A DNA stretch of 64,000 nucleotides from Chryseobacterium sp. StRB126 (GTDB taxonomy: Bacteria; Bacteroidota; Bacteroidia; Flavobacteriales; Weeksellaceae). The translations under genes and the position numbers were made by a program. Positions 44,501 through 51,976 of the stretch are shown here, one piece after another. The notes beneath the pieces are model-generated. The model was not told the origin of the DNA, made no database searches, and saw only the letters and a program-made list of their open reading frames with translations. The stretch covers positions 2,728,001 to 2,792,000 of the forward strand of contig NZ_AP014624.1 in NCBI RefSeq assembly GCF_000829375.1. Direction: 5' to 3'. Each line of letters opens with the position of its first letter. The stretch's first letter is position 1.

Positions 44501-44860
44501 GCCCTAACAGTAGGAAACTTCCTTGGAGGGATCTGGGCCAACGAATCTTGGGGTAGATACTGGAGCTGGGACCCGAAAGAAACATGGGCTTTCATTTCCA
44601 TTATGGTTTATGCTTTTGTTTTACACATGAGATTAGTTCCAGGATTAAGAAGCAGATGGGCTTTCCACGTTGCAACAATGTTTGCTTTCTGTTCAATGGT
44701 AATGACCTATTTTGGGGTGAATTACTACCTGAGCGGACTTCACTCTTATGCAGCAGGAGATCCGGTACCAGTACCAGCTTGGGTATACATCGGAATCGCT
44801 ACAATGATTACCCTATCAGCTGTATCTTATTTCAAGTTTAAAGCTTTAACAAAGAAATAA
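41585..44860 (+). CDS. Fused ResB-CcsA cytochrome c biogenesis protein
   Basis: A 1091-residue fusion of both System II cytochrome c synthetase halves, which export heme and attach it to CXXCH motifs. The N-terminal ResB/CcsB part (residues 1-465) has membrane helices near 10-30, 52-72 and 78-98 and a large periplasmic region. A fourth helix near 462-480 ends in a LGLNAQ signal-like site, followed by a His-rich segment (HVHVEGDGHAHAA, near 490). The C-terminal CcsA part (about 780-1091) carries the heme-binding WWD motif (WGRYWSWDPKETWAF, near 988) and external histidines. A strong terminator follows. Confidence 0.92.
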   Translation: MKKLQDIIISTRTMAVLLLVYAFAMAYATFLENDYGTPTAKALIYEAKWFELIMVLLIINFIGNIGRYRLWKKEKWPVLVFHLAFIFIFIGGAITRYISFEGQMHIREGETSNEIVTDKNFLKIQIEEKGDVLNYQDIPYLMSPLHKDLNATYDFHGKEVKIFAKEYIQRKKDSLLAEPNGTEYLHLVSTGTTGRQNIYIKAGDTKSINGTLVTFNRAIDGAVEFKNEGGKLFIKTPVDASFMTMATQATGSTVKDEFQPLALRSLYTINELKLVVPEGLKKGKLMAIEGDRKKDANVPDMLQIELQGPKTKQLVDLSVERGNPNAYKQVTMDGLNIMVGFGPKVYNTPFALKLDDFVMETYPGSNSPSAYESHVKIVDEGKENPYKIYMNHVLNYKGYRFFQSSFDPDRMGTVLSVNHDYWGTLISYIGYGLLFLGMFVIFFWKGTHFWKLNKMLKDANKKKAAVVLLLFLSLGLNAQKIETHGTTDGSREHVHVEGDGHAHAAPAPEAKSDQDSEIRQNSLASPMGKMRTISADEIISRNKISKEHAEKFGYLLVQNFEGRIIPMNTQALEVLRKLYKHDSFKGTDGKSLDANQWFLSINTDTESWTSVPLIKVDEKGGKALLEKTKANEEGYTSLLNLFPVDKKTGMLTYILERDYNAAFAKKPADQSEYDKQVIKLNERVQIFNEFFSGQFLRIVPVKNDANHTWHSWLDQKFEPDMESQQVMGPYFSTVIGAQKSGDWSQADAELVKLSDYQKKWGKAVIPDQSKVDLEVFMNNVNINFKLLIFYTIIGGLLLILGFVELFKPNKGLNKAIKIIIGIGSIGYICHFLGLVARWYISGHAPWSNGYEAIIFISWVGISAGFALYRNSNALIPASGFMVAVIMMGFAHGGSALDPQITPLVPVLKSYWLIVHVAIITSSYGFFALSMIIAVLSLVFYIISNKDTYKIHHDTTLKELVIVSEMSLTVGLFALTVGNFLGGIWANESWGRYWSWDPKETWAFISIMVYAFVLHMRLVPGLRSRWAFHVATMFAFCSMVMTYFGVNYYLSGLHSYAAGDPVPVPAWVYIGIATMITLSAVSYFKFKALTKK

Positions 44861-44879
44861 TCTTTTAAACATATAATTT

Positions 44880-44913
44880 AAAATCCCGGAATTCACTTCC
44901 GGGATTTTTTTTG
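44880..44913 (+). terminator. Terminator of the CcsBA gene
   Basis: AAATCCCGGAA (44881-44891) pairs with TTCCGGGATTT (44897-44907) over a 5-nt loop, followed by an eight-T run. It lies 20 nt after the stop. Confidence 0.92.
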
Positions 44914-45023
44914 TGCCTCAATAAAAAGATGAGACATTTCCTTTTCTCTGAGATTCATATTGAGAATTGCTATAATTTACTAAAGCTAAACAGCACATCA
45001 ATAACTAAAAATCAAACATTTTT

Positions 45024-45152
45024 AACCACGGATTTTCACAGATTTTCACAGATGATTATGCATAGAAAAAGCATTATAATTTTAAAAAAGAAGAATGATT
45101 CTGAATAATATTAAAGAGCAAACATCTGTGAAAATCTGTATCATCTGTGGTT
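45024..45152. repeat. MITE-like inverted repeat (CACAGATTTTCACAGATG)
   Basis: The left arm 45024-45054 and right arm 45123-45152 are inverted copies about 30 bp long with a few mismatches; the inner 18 bp (ACAGATTTTCACAGATG part) match exactly. GATTTTCACA is directly repeated in the left arm. The 68-nt centre is AT-rich and non-coding. ACCACAGATT-type elements are common between genes in Bacteroidetes. Confidence 0.65.
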
Positions 45153-45239
45153 TTATAAATCCTATTGTTCAGCAAAGTCTGATTTTTGTTTTCTGAACAT
45201 TACAATCATATAATTGAAAAAAAATTCGGAGTGTTAAAT

Positions 45240-45440
45240 TTATATTTAACGCTATGTTAGCAAGGCTAATTATACTGGCTTTTTCATTTTCCTTTCGCAG
45301 CAGTACTTCGTTCAGCAAAGATATATCTCTTAGCTGGGTGGAACGCCTCTGCGATCTTTTTTATTGTAATTCATAAATTCTTAGCGAACATAGCGTTTAT
45401 ATCTTTTGATCTCGGCTCATAATTACTGTGAAAAATTACA
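45240..45440. repeat. Degenerate intergenic repeat with TCGCAG/CTGCGA arms
   Basis: The segment holds TTTAACGCTATGTTAGCAAGG (start), TCGCAGCAG (near 45294) mirrored by CTGCGA (near 45349), and AGCGAACATAGCGTTTA (near 45380), which mirrors the first motif. It looks like an eroded palindromic element; no gene was seen in 44914-45566. Confidence 0.45.
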
Positions 45441-45566
45441 ATCACAGACCTTGTTCCATGAATTCTGAATTCCGCTCTCGTCAAAAAAACAAAATTTATC
45501 AGTCACAATTCAAAATTTACTGCTAACTTTATGATATCAAAATAATATCAAAATAAAAATTCAATC

Positions 45567-46433
45567 ATGGAAAAAACATTAAAACCTATGTCGGGTTACA
45601 TTACATTAGTGATCTGTCTGGCACTCTTTGTTGTTGCGGCTTACTTTTTTATTAGTGGGGTAGATCAAAGTATTACATACGTTATTATTTCAATGTTGTG
45701 CTTTCTGCTTGCTTGCTTTTTCTTAAAAGGGTTAATGATTATTCAGCCTAATCATTCAAGAGTATTGAACTTCTTCGGAAAGTATGTAGGAACAGTAAAA
45801 GATAACGGATTATTCTTTATCAATCCATTATATTCATCTCAGAAAATGTCATTGCGTTCAGAAAACTTGCAAGGACAAACTTTGAAGGTAAATGATAAAA
45901 TGGGGAATCCTATCGAAATTGCAGTAGTAATGGTATGGAAAGTAGGAGATACTTACAAAGCTGCTTTTGATGTAGAACGTTATTCAGACTTTGTTAGAAT
46001 GCAGAGTGAAGCAGCAGTACGTCATTTGGCCATGAGTTTTCCTTATGATAATCTGGAAGATGATCATGCTCCTATTACATTGAGAGAAGGTGGGGATAAA
46101 ATCAATTCTATTTTGGAACAGGAACTTACAGATCGTCTTTCAAAGGCCGGAATTGTAATTCAGGAAGCCAGAATTTCACATTTAGCGTACGCATCAGAAA
46201 TTGCCGGAGCGATGCTTCAGAGACAACAGGCTACTGCTATTGTAGCAGCGAGAACAAAAATAGTAGAAGGAGCGGTTGGAATGGTAGACCTTGCCCTGAA
46301 AAAACTTTCTGAGGGAAATATCGTTGAACTTGATGATGAAAGAAAAGCCGCAATGGTAAGTAACTTGATGGTAGTTCTTTGTGGTGAAAAAGCGGCAACA
46401 CCAGTGTTGAATGCAGGAACACTGTATAACTAG
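45567..46433 (+). CDS. SPFH/Band 7 membrane protein
   Basis: A 288-residue protein with two N-terminal membrane segments (about residues 12-30 and 36-58) and an SPFH domain (58-230; LMIIQPNHSRVLNFFGKYVGTVKDNGLFFINPL, ARISHLAYASEIAGAMLQRQQA). A short C-terminal region rich in Asp/Glu follows. Such proteins form membrane-bound ring assemblies linked to membrane quality control. A ribbon-helix-helix gene follows by 81 nt on the same strand. Two direct copies of an ATATCAAAATA-type motif lie just upstream (45533-45554). Confidence 0.88.
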   Translation: MEKTLKPMSGYITLVICLALFVVAAYFFISGVDQSITYVIISMLCFLLACFFLKGLMIIQPNHSRVLNFFGKYVGTVKDNGLFFINPLYSSQKMSLRSENLQGQTLKVNDKMGNPIEIAVVMVWKVGDTYKAAFDVERYSDFVRMQSEAAVRHLAMSFPYDNLEDDHAPITLREGGDKINSILEQELTDRLSKAGIVIQEARISHLAYASEIAGAMLQRQQATAIVAARTKIVEGAVGMVDLALKKLSEGNIVELDDERKAAMVSNLMVVLCGEKAATPVLNAGTLYN

Positions 46434-46514
46434 TCATAACAATCAGGCATTCCGGATTTATTGAAATTATAAATCAGGAATATAACCATGCATCTTGCAT
46501 CAAAAACAAGAATA

Positions 46515-46703
46515 ATGAAATCAGAAAAAACTCAGAACACTTCGGAAAACAAAGGCAAAAAATCCTTTGTCTTGAGGATAGATGAGTCTACCTATAAACT
46601 CCTCGAAAAATGGGCCAATGATGAATTCAGAAGTGTGAATGGCCAGATAGAGTATCTCCTGCACCAAAGCCTTGTCAGTTCGGGAAGAAAGAAAAAAGAG
46701 TAG
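46515..46703 (+). CDS. Arc-type ribbon-helix-helix protein
   Basis: A 62-residue protein with a polar N-terminus and a ribbon-helix-helix: strand KSFVLRIDESTYKLLEKWANDEF and helix SVNGQIEYLLHQSL. The start is ATG at 46515 (MKSEKTQ); a nine-residue extension from 46488 is possible. RHH proteins bind DNA as dimers, often as antitoxins, but no toxin-sized gene is adjacent. It is paired with the SPFH gene; the same pairing is recalled from other bacteria. A bidirectional terminator follows. Confidence 0.8.
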   Translation: MKSEKTQNTSENKGKKSFVLRIDESTYKLLEKWANDEFRSVNGQIEYLLHQSLVSSGRKKKE

Positions 46704-46855
46704 TTGGTTAGCAAAAGTGGAGAAAGGAGAAGCTTGTAAAAGGCTATTGTTAGAGAGTAAAATGGAGGATATTGAACTTTGAAAAATGAATGTTTTTGTA
46801 TTTTTTTTAGTTTTATTTATCAAAAAAACATTTAATTAACCATAATGTTAAAAAG

Positions 46856-46885
46856 AAAGCAGAGAATTTTTTCTCTGCTTTTTTA
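46856..46885. terminator. Bidirectional terminator
   Basis: AAAGCAGAGAA (46856-46866) pairs perfectly with TTCTCTGCTTT (46871-46881) over a TTTT loop, with T residues following and A residues preceding. It serves the SPFH/RHH unit and the convergent small membrane protein gene. Confidence 0.85.
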
Positions 46886-47032
46886 TTTTATACAACTTTG
46901 AAGAGTGTCTGCTCCAAAATAGAATATAACGAGCCAAATCAAGCCTTTAATGGTAAAGAAAGCAAACCCTGCCCATCCCACACGCTTGAACCACTTTTTA
47001 AACTTTGAGTTATTTTCTTGTGAATTTTCCAT
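46883..47032 (-). CDS. 49-residue single-pass membrane protein
   Basis: ATG at 47032 opens a 49-codon ORF. The N-terminus is polar (MENSQENNSKFKKWFKRVGW), then one membrane helix (about residues 18-42, FAFFTIKGLIWLVIFYFG) and a short tail with a cysteine (LQSCIK). The stop is directly followed by the bidirectional terminator. Positive charges before the helix predict an N-in orientation. The coding-like composition, clean helix and terminator make it a likely real gene. No family was recognised. Confidence 0.65.
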   Translation of the reverse strand: MENSQENNSKFKKWFKRVGWAGFAFFTIKGLIWLVIFYFGADTLQSCIK

Positions 47033-47114
47033 TGGTGATTGTCAAAAAGATTACTGTACAAAGATAAGCATGTTTATAATTAGTCCAAATAAATAACATA
47101 TTAAAAAATTAAAG

Positions 47115-47145
47115 TTTTGAGGTTCGCATAATATTTTTATCTTTA
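47115..47145 (+). promoter_or_regulatory. Promoter of the aldehyde dehydrogenase gene
   Basis: TTTTG (47115-47119), 18-nt spacer, TATCTTTA (47138-47145), one mismatch from TAnnTTTG. It lies 24 nt before the ATG at 47169. Confidence 0.5.
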
Positions 47146-47168
47146 GAGAGAACGAAAAGTAAGATTTT

Positions 47169-48719
47169 ATGTCAAAAAAAGTAAAGGATTTCGGAATCGA
47201 AAAAACACTCAAAAACCTTGGTATTAAAGAAGAAAATAAAGGGACTTCAGTGGGCGGTAAATATTTCGCTTCAGGAAAGACGATAGAAAGTGTATCTCCT
47301 GCAGATGGAAAATTAATTGCAAAAGTAAAGACTTCCGGAGAAAGTGATTATGACAAAGTTATTGAAACAGCTCAAAAAGCATTTCAGGAATTCAGGTTAA
47401 TCCCGGCTCCTAAGAGAGGGGAAATCGTAAGACAGCTTGGTTTAAAGTTAAGAGAATATAAAGACGATCTTGGAAAACTGGTTTCTTATGAAATGGGTAA
47501 ATCTTTGCAGGAAGGACTTGGAGAAGTACAGGAAATGATTGATATCTGTGATTTTGCAGTAGGACTTTCCAGACAGCTTCAGGGATACACAATGCACTCA
47601 GAAAGGCCTGGCCACAGAATGTATGAACAATATCATCCGCTTGGGGTAGTGGGAATCATCACTGCATTTAACTTCCCGGTAGCAGTATGGTCTTGGAACA
47701 CCGCGTTAGCATGGATTTGTGGTAATGTTACCATCTGGAAGCCATCAGAAAAAACTCCGCTTTGTGCCATTGCCTGCCAGAATATTATGAATGAGGTTCT
47801 GAAAGAGAACAATCTTTCAGAAGGAATTTCAAGTGTATTGGTTGCAGACCATGAAATTGGACAGAAACTAGTTGATGATAAGAGAGTAGCTTTGGTATCT
47901 TTCACAGGTTCTACAAGAGTAGGAAGAATGGTTTCTTCTAAAGTAGCAGAAAGATTCGGGAAATCAATCCTTGAATTAGGAGGTAACAATGCTATCATCA
48001 TTACCAAAGAAGCAGATCTTAATATGTCTATTATTGGAGCTGTTTTCGGAGCGGTAGGAACTGCAGGACAAAGATGTACTTCTACAAGAAGGCTGATTAT
48101 CCACGAAGACGTGTATGATGAAGTAAAAACAAGATTGGTGAAAGCTTATGGTCAATTGAAGATCGGAAATCCATTGGACGAAACCAACCATGTAGGACCA
48201 CTTATTGACGTTGATGCGGTAAACCAATATCAGGAATCTATCAAAAAGTGTAAAAAAGAAGGTGGAAAATTCGTTGTTGAAGGTGGTGTTTTATCTGGAA
48301 AAGATTACGAATCCGGATGCTATGTGAAACCTTGCGTTGCTGAAGTGAAAAACTCTTACGAGATTGTTCAGCATGAAACATTTGCCCCTATTTTATACTT
48401 AATCAAATATAAAACATTAGAAGAAGCCATCGCTATTCAGAATGATGTTCCACAGGGACTTTCTTCTGCAATCATGACTCAAAACCTTAGAGAAGCAGAA
48501 TTATTCCTTTCTCATGCAGGTTCAGATTGTGGTATTGCGAATGTCAATATTGGTACTTCTGGTGCAGAAATCGGAGGAGCTTTCGGAGGCGAAAAAGAAA
48601 CCGGAGGTGGAAGAGAGTCAGGATCAGATGCCTGGAAGTATTATATGAGAAGACAAACCAATACTATAAATTACACCGCACAACTTCCTTTAGCACAAGG
48701 AATTAAATTTGATTTATAA
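47169..48719 (+). CDS. Alpha-aminoadipic semialdehyde dehydrogenase (ALDH7-like)
   Basis: A 516-residue NAD(P)-dependent aldehyde dehydrogenase closest in pattern to ALDH7A1/antiquitin. Catalytic Cys303 lies in GTAGQRCTSTRRL, the general-base Glu in ELGGNNA, and FNFPVAVWSWNTALA and KPSEKTPLCA line the cofactor site. The late EIGGAFGGEKETGGGRESGSDAWK motif is typical of ALDH7. It oxidises 2-aminoadipate 6-semialdehyde (in equilibrium with piperideine-6-carboxylate) to 2-aminoadipate. The next gene, lysine 6-transaminase, makes that semialdehyde, which strongly supports the role. Confidence 0.92.
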   Translation: MSKKVKDFGIEKTLKNLGIKEENKGTSVGGKYFASGKTIESVSPADGKLIAKVKTSGESDYDKVIETAQKAFQEFRLIPAPKRGEIVRQLGLKLREYKDDLGKLVSYEMGKSLQEGLGEVQEMIDICDFAVGLSRQLQGYTMHSERPGHRMYEQYHPLGVVGIITAFNFPVAVWSWNTALAWICGNVTIWKPSEKTPLCAIACQNIMNEVLKENNLSEGISSVLVADHEIGQKLVDDKRVALVSFTGSTRVGRMVSSKVAERFGKSILELGGNNAIIITKEADLNMSIIGAVFGAVGTAGQRCTSTRRLIIHEDVYDEVKTRLVKAYGQLKIGNPLDETNHVGPLIDVDAVNQYQESIKKCKKEGGKFVVEGGVLSGKDYESGCYVKPCVAEVKNSYEIVQHETFAPILYLIKYKTLEEAIAIQNDVPQGLSSAIMTQNLREAELFLSHAGSDCGIANVNIGTSGAEIGGAFGGEKETGGGRESGSDAWKYYMRRQTNTINYTAQLPLAQGIKFDL

Positions 48720-48766
48720 AAGCTTTGCTTAAAGCAATCCAAAAAACTATAAAAAACTTAATAACC

Positions 48767-48808
48767 TGAATGATTAAATGTTCAGTCTTTTGATTGTTTA
48801 ATCATTCA
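48767..48808. repeat. 12-bp perfect inverted repeat between the lysine genes
   Basis: TGAATGATTAAA (48767-48778) and TTTAATCATTCA (48797-48808) flank an 18-nt loop. It may act as an attenuating or stabilising hairpin between the dehydrogenase and transaminase genes; there is no T-tract. Confidence 0.45.
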
Positions 48809-48834
48809 CTTATTAAATCACACAACAATTTATT

Positions 48835-50160
48835 ATGGAACACACATTAGATATACAAGCAAATAAAGTTAAAGAAACAGTTGGGAAACACGTTTTGGCA
48901 GACGGTTTCGATTTCGTGATGGATATTGAAAAATCTCACGGATCATGGCTTTATGATAAACTTACAGACAGAGAATACCTGGATATGTTCTCTATGTTTG
49001 CATCAGCTTCCATCGGGTACAACCACCCGTATCTTGTAGAGAGATCAGAATGGTTGGGAAGAATGGCTGTCAACAAACCAACATTGGCAGACGTTTACTC
49101 AGAAGAATATGCTCACTTTTTAGAAGTGTTCGAAAGAGTAGTTATTCCTGAAGAATTACAGTATGCTTTTTTTATTGAAGGAGGAAGTTTAGGCGTTGAA
49201 AATGCTATGAAAGCTTGCTTCGACTGGAAAACACGCAAAAACTTTGAAAAAGGTCTTGATACTGAAGCAGGAATCTGTATCCACTTCAAACAGGCTTTCC
49301 ACGGTAGAAGTGGTTATACTCTAAGCTTAACAAACACTTCAGATCCCAGGAAGTACCAATATTTCCCAATGTTTAAGTGGCCAAGAATCTTAAATCCAAA
49401 ATTATCATTCCCGATTACAGAGGAGAATTTGGCAGAAACAATCAAGAATGAGCAATTAGCTTTAGTTCAAATTGAAGAAGCCATTCTGATGAATCCTGAT
49501 AAAGTAGCTTGTATCATCATTGAACCTATTCAGGCAGAAGGTGGTGACAACCACTTCAGAGATGAGTTCTTACTAGGATTAAGAAAAATCTGTGATGACA
49601 ATGAAATCTTACTCATTTTTGACGAAGTGCAGACGGGTATTGCCATTACAGGTAAAATGTGGGCATTCCAACACTTTACAGCTAAGCCGGATATCATTTC
49701 TTTCGGGAAAAAAGCTCAGGTTTGTGGAGTATTAGCCAACAAAGAAAAATTTGATGAAGTTCCGAATAACGTTTTCAGAGAAAGCTCAAGAATCAACTCT
49801 ACATTCGGAGGAAACTTTATCGATATGCTTCGTTTCCAATTGGTAATGGAAGTAATCGAAAAAGAAAACCTTGTAGAAAATGCAAGAGTGGTAGGAGATT
49901 TCTTATTGGAAAGCTTAAAAGCATTAGCAGAGAAGTATCCTTCAAAAATTTCCAATGCAAGAGGAAGAGGACTAATGTGTGCCATTGATCTTCCATCCGG
50001 AGCAGACAGAAATAAGATGATGACTGAATTATTCAATGATGGATTAATCATTCTTCCATGTGGAGATCAGTCTTTACGTTTCAGACCACATCTGAATGTT
50101 ACCAAAGAAGAAATTCAATTAGCATTAGATAAAATTGAAAATAATATTAATAAAATTTAA
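48835..50160 (+). CDS. lat: L-lysine 6-transaminase
   Basis: A 441-residue class III PLP aminotransferase. It matches the Lat type: FIEGGSLGVENAMKACFDWKTRKN, IIIEPIQAEGGDNHFRDEF, DEVQTG (PLP pyridine contact) and SFGKKAQVCG with the Schiff-base lysine (Lys292 or 293). It moves the epsilon amino group of lysine to 2-oxoglutarate, giving 2-aminoadipate 6-semialdehyde for the upstream dehydrogenase. The two form a lysine-to-aminoadipate catabolic module. The 115-nt gap and a hairpin between them may tune their ratio. Confidence 0.93.
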   Translation: MEHTLDIQANKVKETVGKHVLADGFDFVMDIEKSHGSWLYDKLTDREYLDMFSMFASASIGYNHPYLVERSEWLGRMAVNKPTLADVYSEEYAHFLEVFERVVIPEELQYAFFIEGGSLGVENAMKACFDWKTRKNFEKGLDTEAGICIHFKQAFHGRSGYTLSLTNTSDPRKYQYFPMFKWPRILNPKLSFPITEENLAETIKNEQLALVQIEEAILMNPDKVACIIIEPIQAEGGDNHFRDEFLLGLRKICDDNEILLIFDEVQTGIAITGKMWAFQHFTAKPDIISFGKKAQVCGVLANKEKFDEVPNNVFRESSRINSTFGGNFIDMLRFQLVMEVIEKENLVENARVVGDFLLESLKALAEKYPSKISNARGRGLMCAIDLPSGADRNKMMTELFNDGLIILPCGDQSLRFRPHLNVTKEEIQLALDKIENNINKI

Positions 50161-50221
50161 AAACAAAGATTTGTAATTTTCAAAAAAACATTGTACATTT
50201 AAATACTCAAACAATTAGAAT

Positions 50222-50449
50222 ATGGAAAGAAGTACGAGAGTGTCAGTTTATGAAAGTGATAACCCTTCAGAAATTCAGTTGGTTAAGTCTAAATTGGATG
50301 ACGCACAAATTACAAACACTGTTGAAAACAACTATCTTACATTTACCACAACACCTACTGCAACATCGCTAAAGGTTATGGTGGATCTGCATGATGAGAA
50401 GAAAGCTTTCGAAATTATTGATGCTTATCTTCAACAAAATGAAAATTAA
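50222..50449 (+). CDS. Small DUF2007-like protein
   Basis: A 75-residue protein with a beta-alpha-beta pattern: VSVYESDNPSEIQLVKSKLDDAQI, NYLTFTT and LKVMVDLHDEKKAFEIIDAYL. This resembles DUF2007 (putative signal-transducing, PII-like ferredoxin fold). Its function is unknown. It follows lat by 61 nt on the same strand and is followed by a terminator, so it may be the last gene of the lysine unit. Confidence 0.78.
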   Translation: MERSTRVSVYESDNPSEIQLVKSKLDDAQITNTVENNYLTFTTTPTATSLKVMVDLHDEKKAFEIIDAYLQQNEN

Positions 50450-50485
50450 TAAAACAATTTCATAATTTTAAATTTTACTACTTCG

Positions 50486-50522
50486 AACCGAAAATTAATT
50501 TCTAATTAGTTTTCGGTTTTTT
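50486..50522 (+). terminator. Terminator after the DUF2007-like gene
   Basis: AACCGAAAA (50486-50494) pairs with TTTTCGGTT (50510-50518), followed by a T-run. It ends the lysine-catabolism unit. Confidence 0.8.
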
Positions 50523-50629
50523 AATTAAATCAATCGTTAAATTATTAAAAAAATAAATGTTTAAAAGATGACTTGAAGAACTATTGTTCTATGATCAGAA
50601 CCAGAAGTTTGTATGGGGCAGATTTAAAT

Positions 50630-50765
50630 TTGACGCAAAGTTTTAGTAACCTTATGTTATGTTTTTAAGGAGGCAAAGGAGGAATCAATGAAATTGATTC
50701 TCATTAAGCGAGTGCATAGCCGTTCGCTTATTCAACGACAAAGTCGCAATCTTTGTCCCTCAAAA
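50630..50765. repeat. Structured intergenic repeat with three hairpins
   Basis: After TTGACGCAAAGTTTTAG come three perfect hairpins in a row: GAATCAAT/ATTGATTC (50682-50700), TAAGCGA/TCGCTTA (near 50705-50731) and GACAAAG/CTTTGTC (near 50739-50757). No ORF was seen. It resembles dispersed flavobacterial repeats beginning with a GACGCAAAG string. Confidence 0.5.
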
Positions 50766-50890
50766 TTTTAAGCCATATAAATAAACCCTTGCGTTAATAA
50801 AAATCGGACTTTAATTTAGAGGATCAAACGGGGAATAGTTCTCATTTTTAATCTTTAAACTTTATGTTTTTTTTTATCAAAATCAACAAC

Positions 50891-51403
50891 ATGAATCCAG
50901 AAATCAAACTAAGAAAATCGGAAATTGAAGACAGAGACATTATTTGGAAAATCATCCAGCAATCCATTGAAAGAAGAAGACAGGACGGAAGTACACAATG
51001 GCAGAATGGCTATCCCAATCTTGATACAGTAGAAAGCGATATTGCAAAAGGTTTTGGATATGTACTTACAGTAGATGGAGAAATTGCGGTTTATGCAGCT
51101 TTGATCCTTAACGATGAACCTGCATACAGTAAAATTGAAGGGGCATGGCTAAGCAACGGAGAATTTGTAGTAGTACATCGTGTGGCTATTGATGAAAAGT
51201 TTGCAGGACAGGGAATGACTAAAAAGCTTTTCGATCATATTGAAGATTTTACCAGAGCTAATGGAATTCAGAGTGTTAAGGTAGATACAAACTACGATAA
51301 TATTGCAATGCTTAAAATTCTTGAAAGTAAAGGTTATTCTTATTGTGGAGAAGTTGTTTTGGCAGACGGATTAAGGAAAGCTTTTGAGAAGATTATAATT
51401 TAA
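50891..51403 (+). CDS. GNAT-family N-acetyltransferase
   Basis: A 170-residue GNAT protein. The acetyl-CoA-binding motif A is VVHRVAIDEKFAGQGMTKKLFDHIEDF (near residues 95-120), with a late TNYDNIAMLKILESKGY segment. The start is ATG at 50891 (MNPEIKLRKS). It resembles the GNAT at 61384-61881 (shared DGSTQW/GIDQW, NP/YPN and VIHR segments), so the two are probable paralogues. The substrate is unknown. It stands upstream of the efflux operon but with an intervening promoter. Confidence 0.85.
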   Translation: MNPEIKLRKSEIEDRDIIWKIIQQSIERRRQDGSTQWQNGYPNLDTVESDIAKGFGYVLTVDGEIAVYAALILNDEPAYSKIEGAWLSNGEFVVVHRVAIDEKFAGQGMTKKLFDHIEDFTRANGIQSVKVDTNYDNIAMLKILESKGYSYCGEVVLADGLRKAFEKIII

Positions 51404-51495
51404 GCAAAAAGTTAAATCAACTTTCATTGAATTTTTAAAACGCCTAGTATTTATAATCTCTATCAGCTTTGTTCGTTTGGTTCTGAACTAATTTT

Positions 51496-51503
51496 TACAT
51501 TTG
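51496..51503 (+). promoter_or_regulatory. -7 box of the regulator-efflux operon
   Basis: TACATTTG is an exact TAnnTTTG match 16 nt before the ATG at 51520. TGAAC (51484-51488) and GTTCA (51503-51507) flank it as a short inverted repeat, a possible site for the regulator encoded next. Confidence 0.5.
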
Positions 51504-51519
51504 TTCAAATTTTTATATT

Positions 51520-51975
51520 ATGCACCAAAGTATAGAAATTGATGAAAAGATTTTTCAGGATGCCGTAAAGTTCTACGGCACCATTTTCAACCTACCCCCT
51601 TTAGCCTCAAAAATCTATTCCTACCTTCTTTTCGATTATGAGAAAGTAGGAATTACTTTTGACGAGTTTGTTGAAGTGCTCTCTGCGAGCAAAAGTTCTG
51701 TTTCCACAAGTATTTCACTACTATTGAATGCACAGCTTATCGTAGATCATAACAAGATGGATGAACGGAAACGGTATTTTTTCATCAATGATGAGTACAA
51801 GAAAATTCGATTTGAAAAAATTGTCCAGAAAATGCGGGACGAATTAAAACTATTAGATGATTTAAACAATTTTAAAAAAAGTAAAGACGATGGATACAAC
51901 GAAAGAATAGAAGTTTACAAAGCACTCTTAAATAAAAATATAGAAAATATTCAGGAATCTCTTAATAAACTATAA
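51520..51975 (+). CDS. MarR/GbsR-type regulator of the efflux operon
   Basis: A 151-residue winged-helix regulator. The HTH is in FDEFVEVLSASKSSVSTSISLLLNAQLI and the wing in DERKRYFFINDE; a C-terminal helical region likely dimerises. This is the GbsR-like branch of MarR proteins. It is 1 nt upstream of the AcrA-like gene and presumably represses its own operon, released by an efflux substrate (inference). Confidence 0.87.
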   Translation: MHQSIEIDEKIFQDAVKFYGTIFNLPPLASKIYSYLLFDYEKVGITFDEFVEVLSASKSSVSTSISLLLNAQLIVDHNKMDERKRYFFINDEYKKIRFEKIVQKMRDELKLLDDLNNFKKSKDDGYNERIEVYKALLNKNIENIQESLNKL

Positions 51976-51976
51976 A

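Noticed and set aside
44911..45108. 65-codon ORF in the gap after CcsBA
   Set aside because: It starts inside the terminator T-tract and crosses the inverted-repeat element; no protein-like pattern.
45024..45152. CRISPR-like repeat array
   Set aside because: There are only two inverted arms and one internal direct repeat, without regular spacers or cas genes.
47169..50160. Beta-lactam biosynthesis cluster (lat plus dehydrogenase)
   Set aside because: No ACV synthetase or isopenicillin synthase genes are in the window; lysine catabolism explains the pair.
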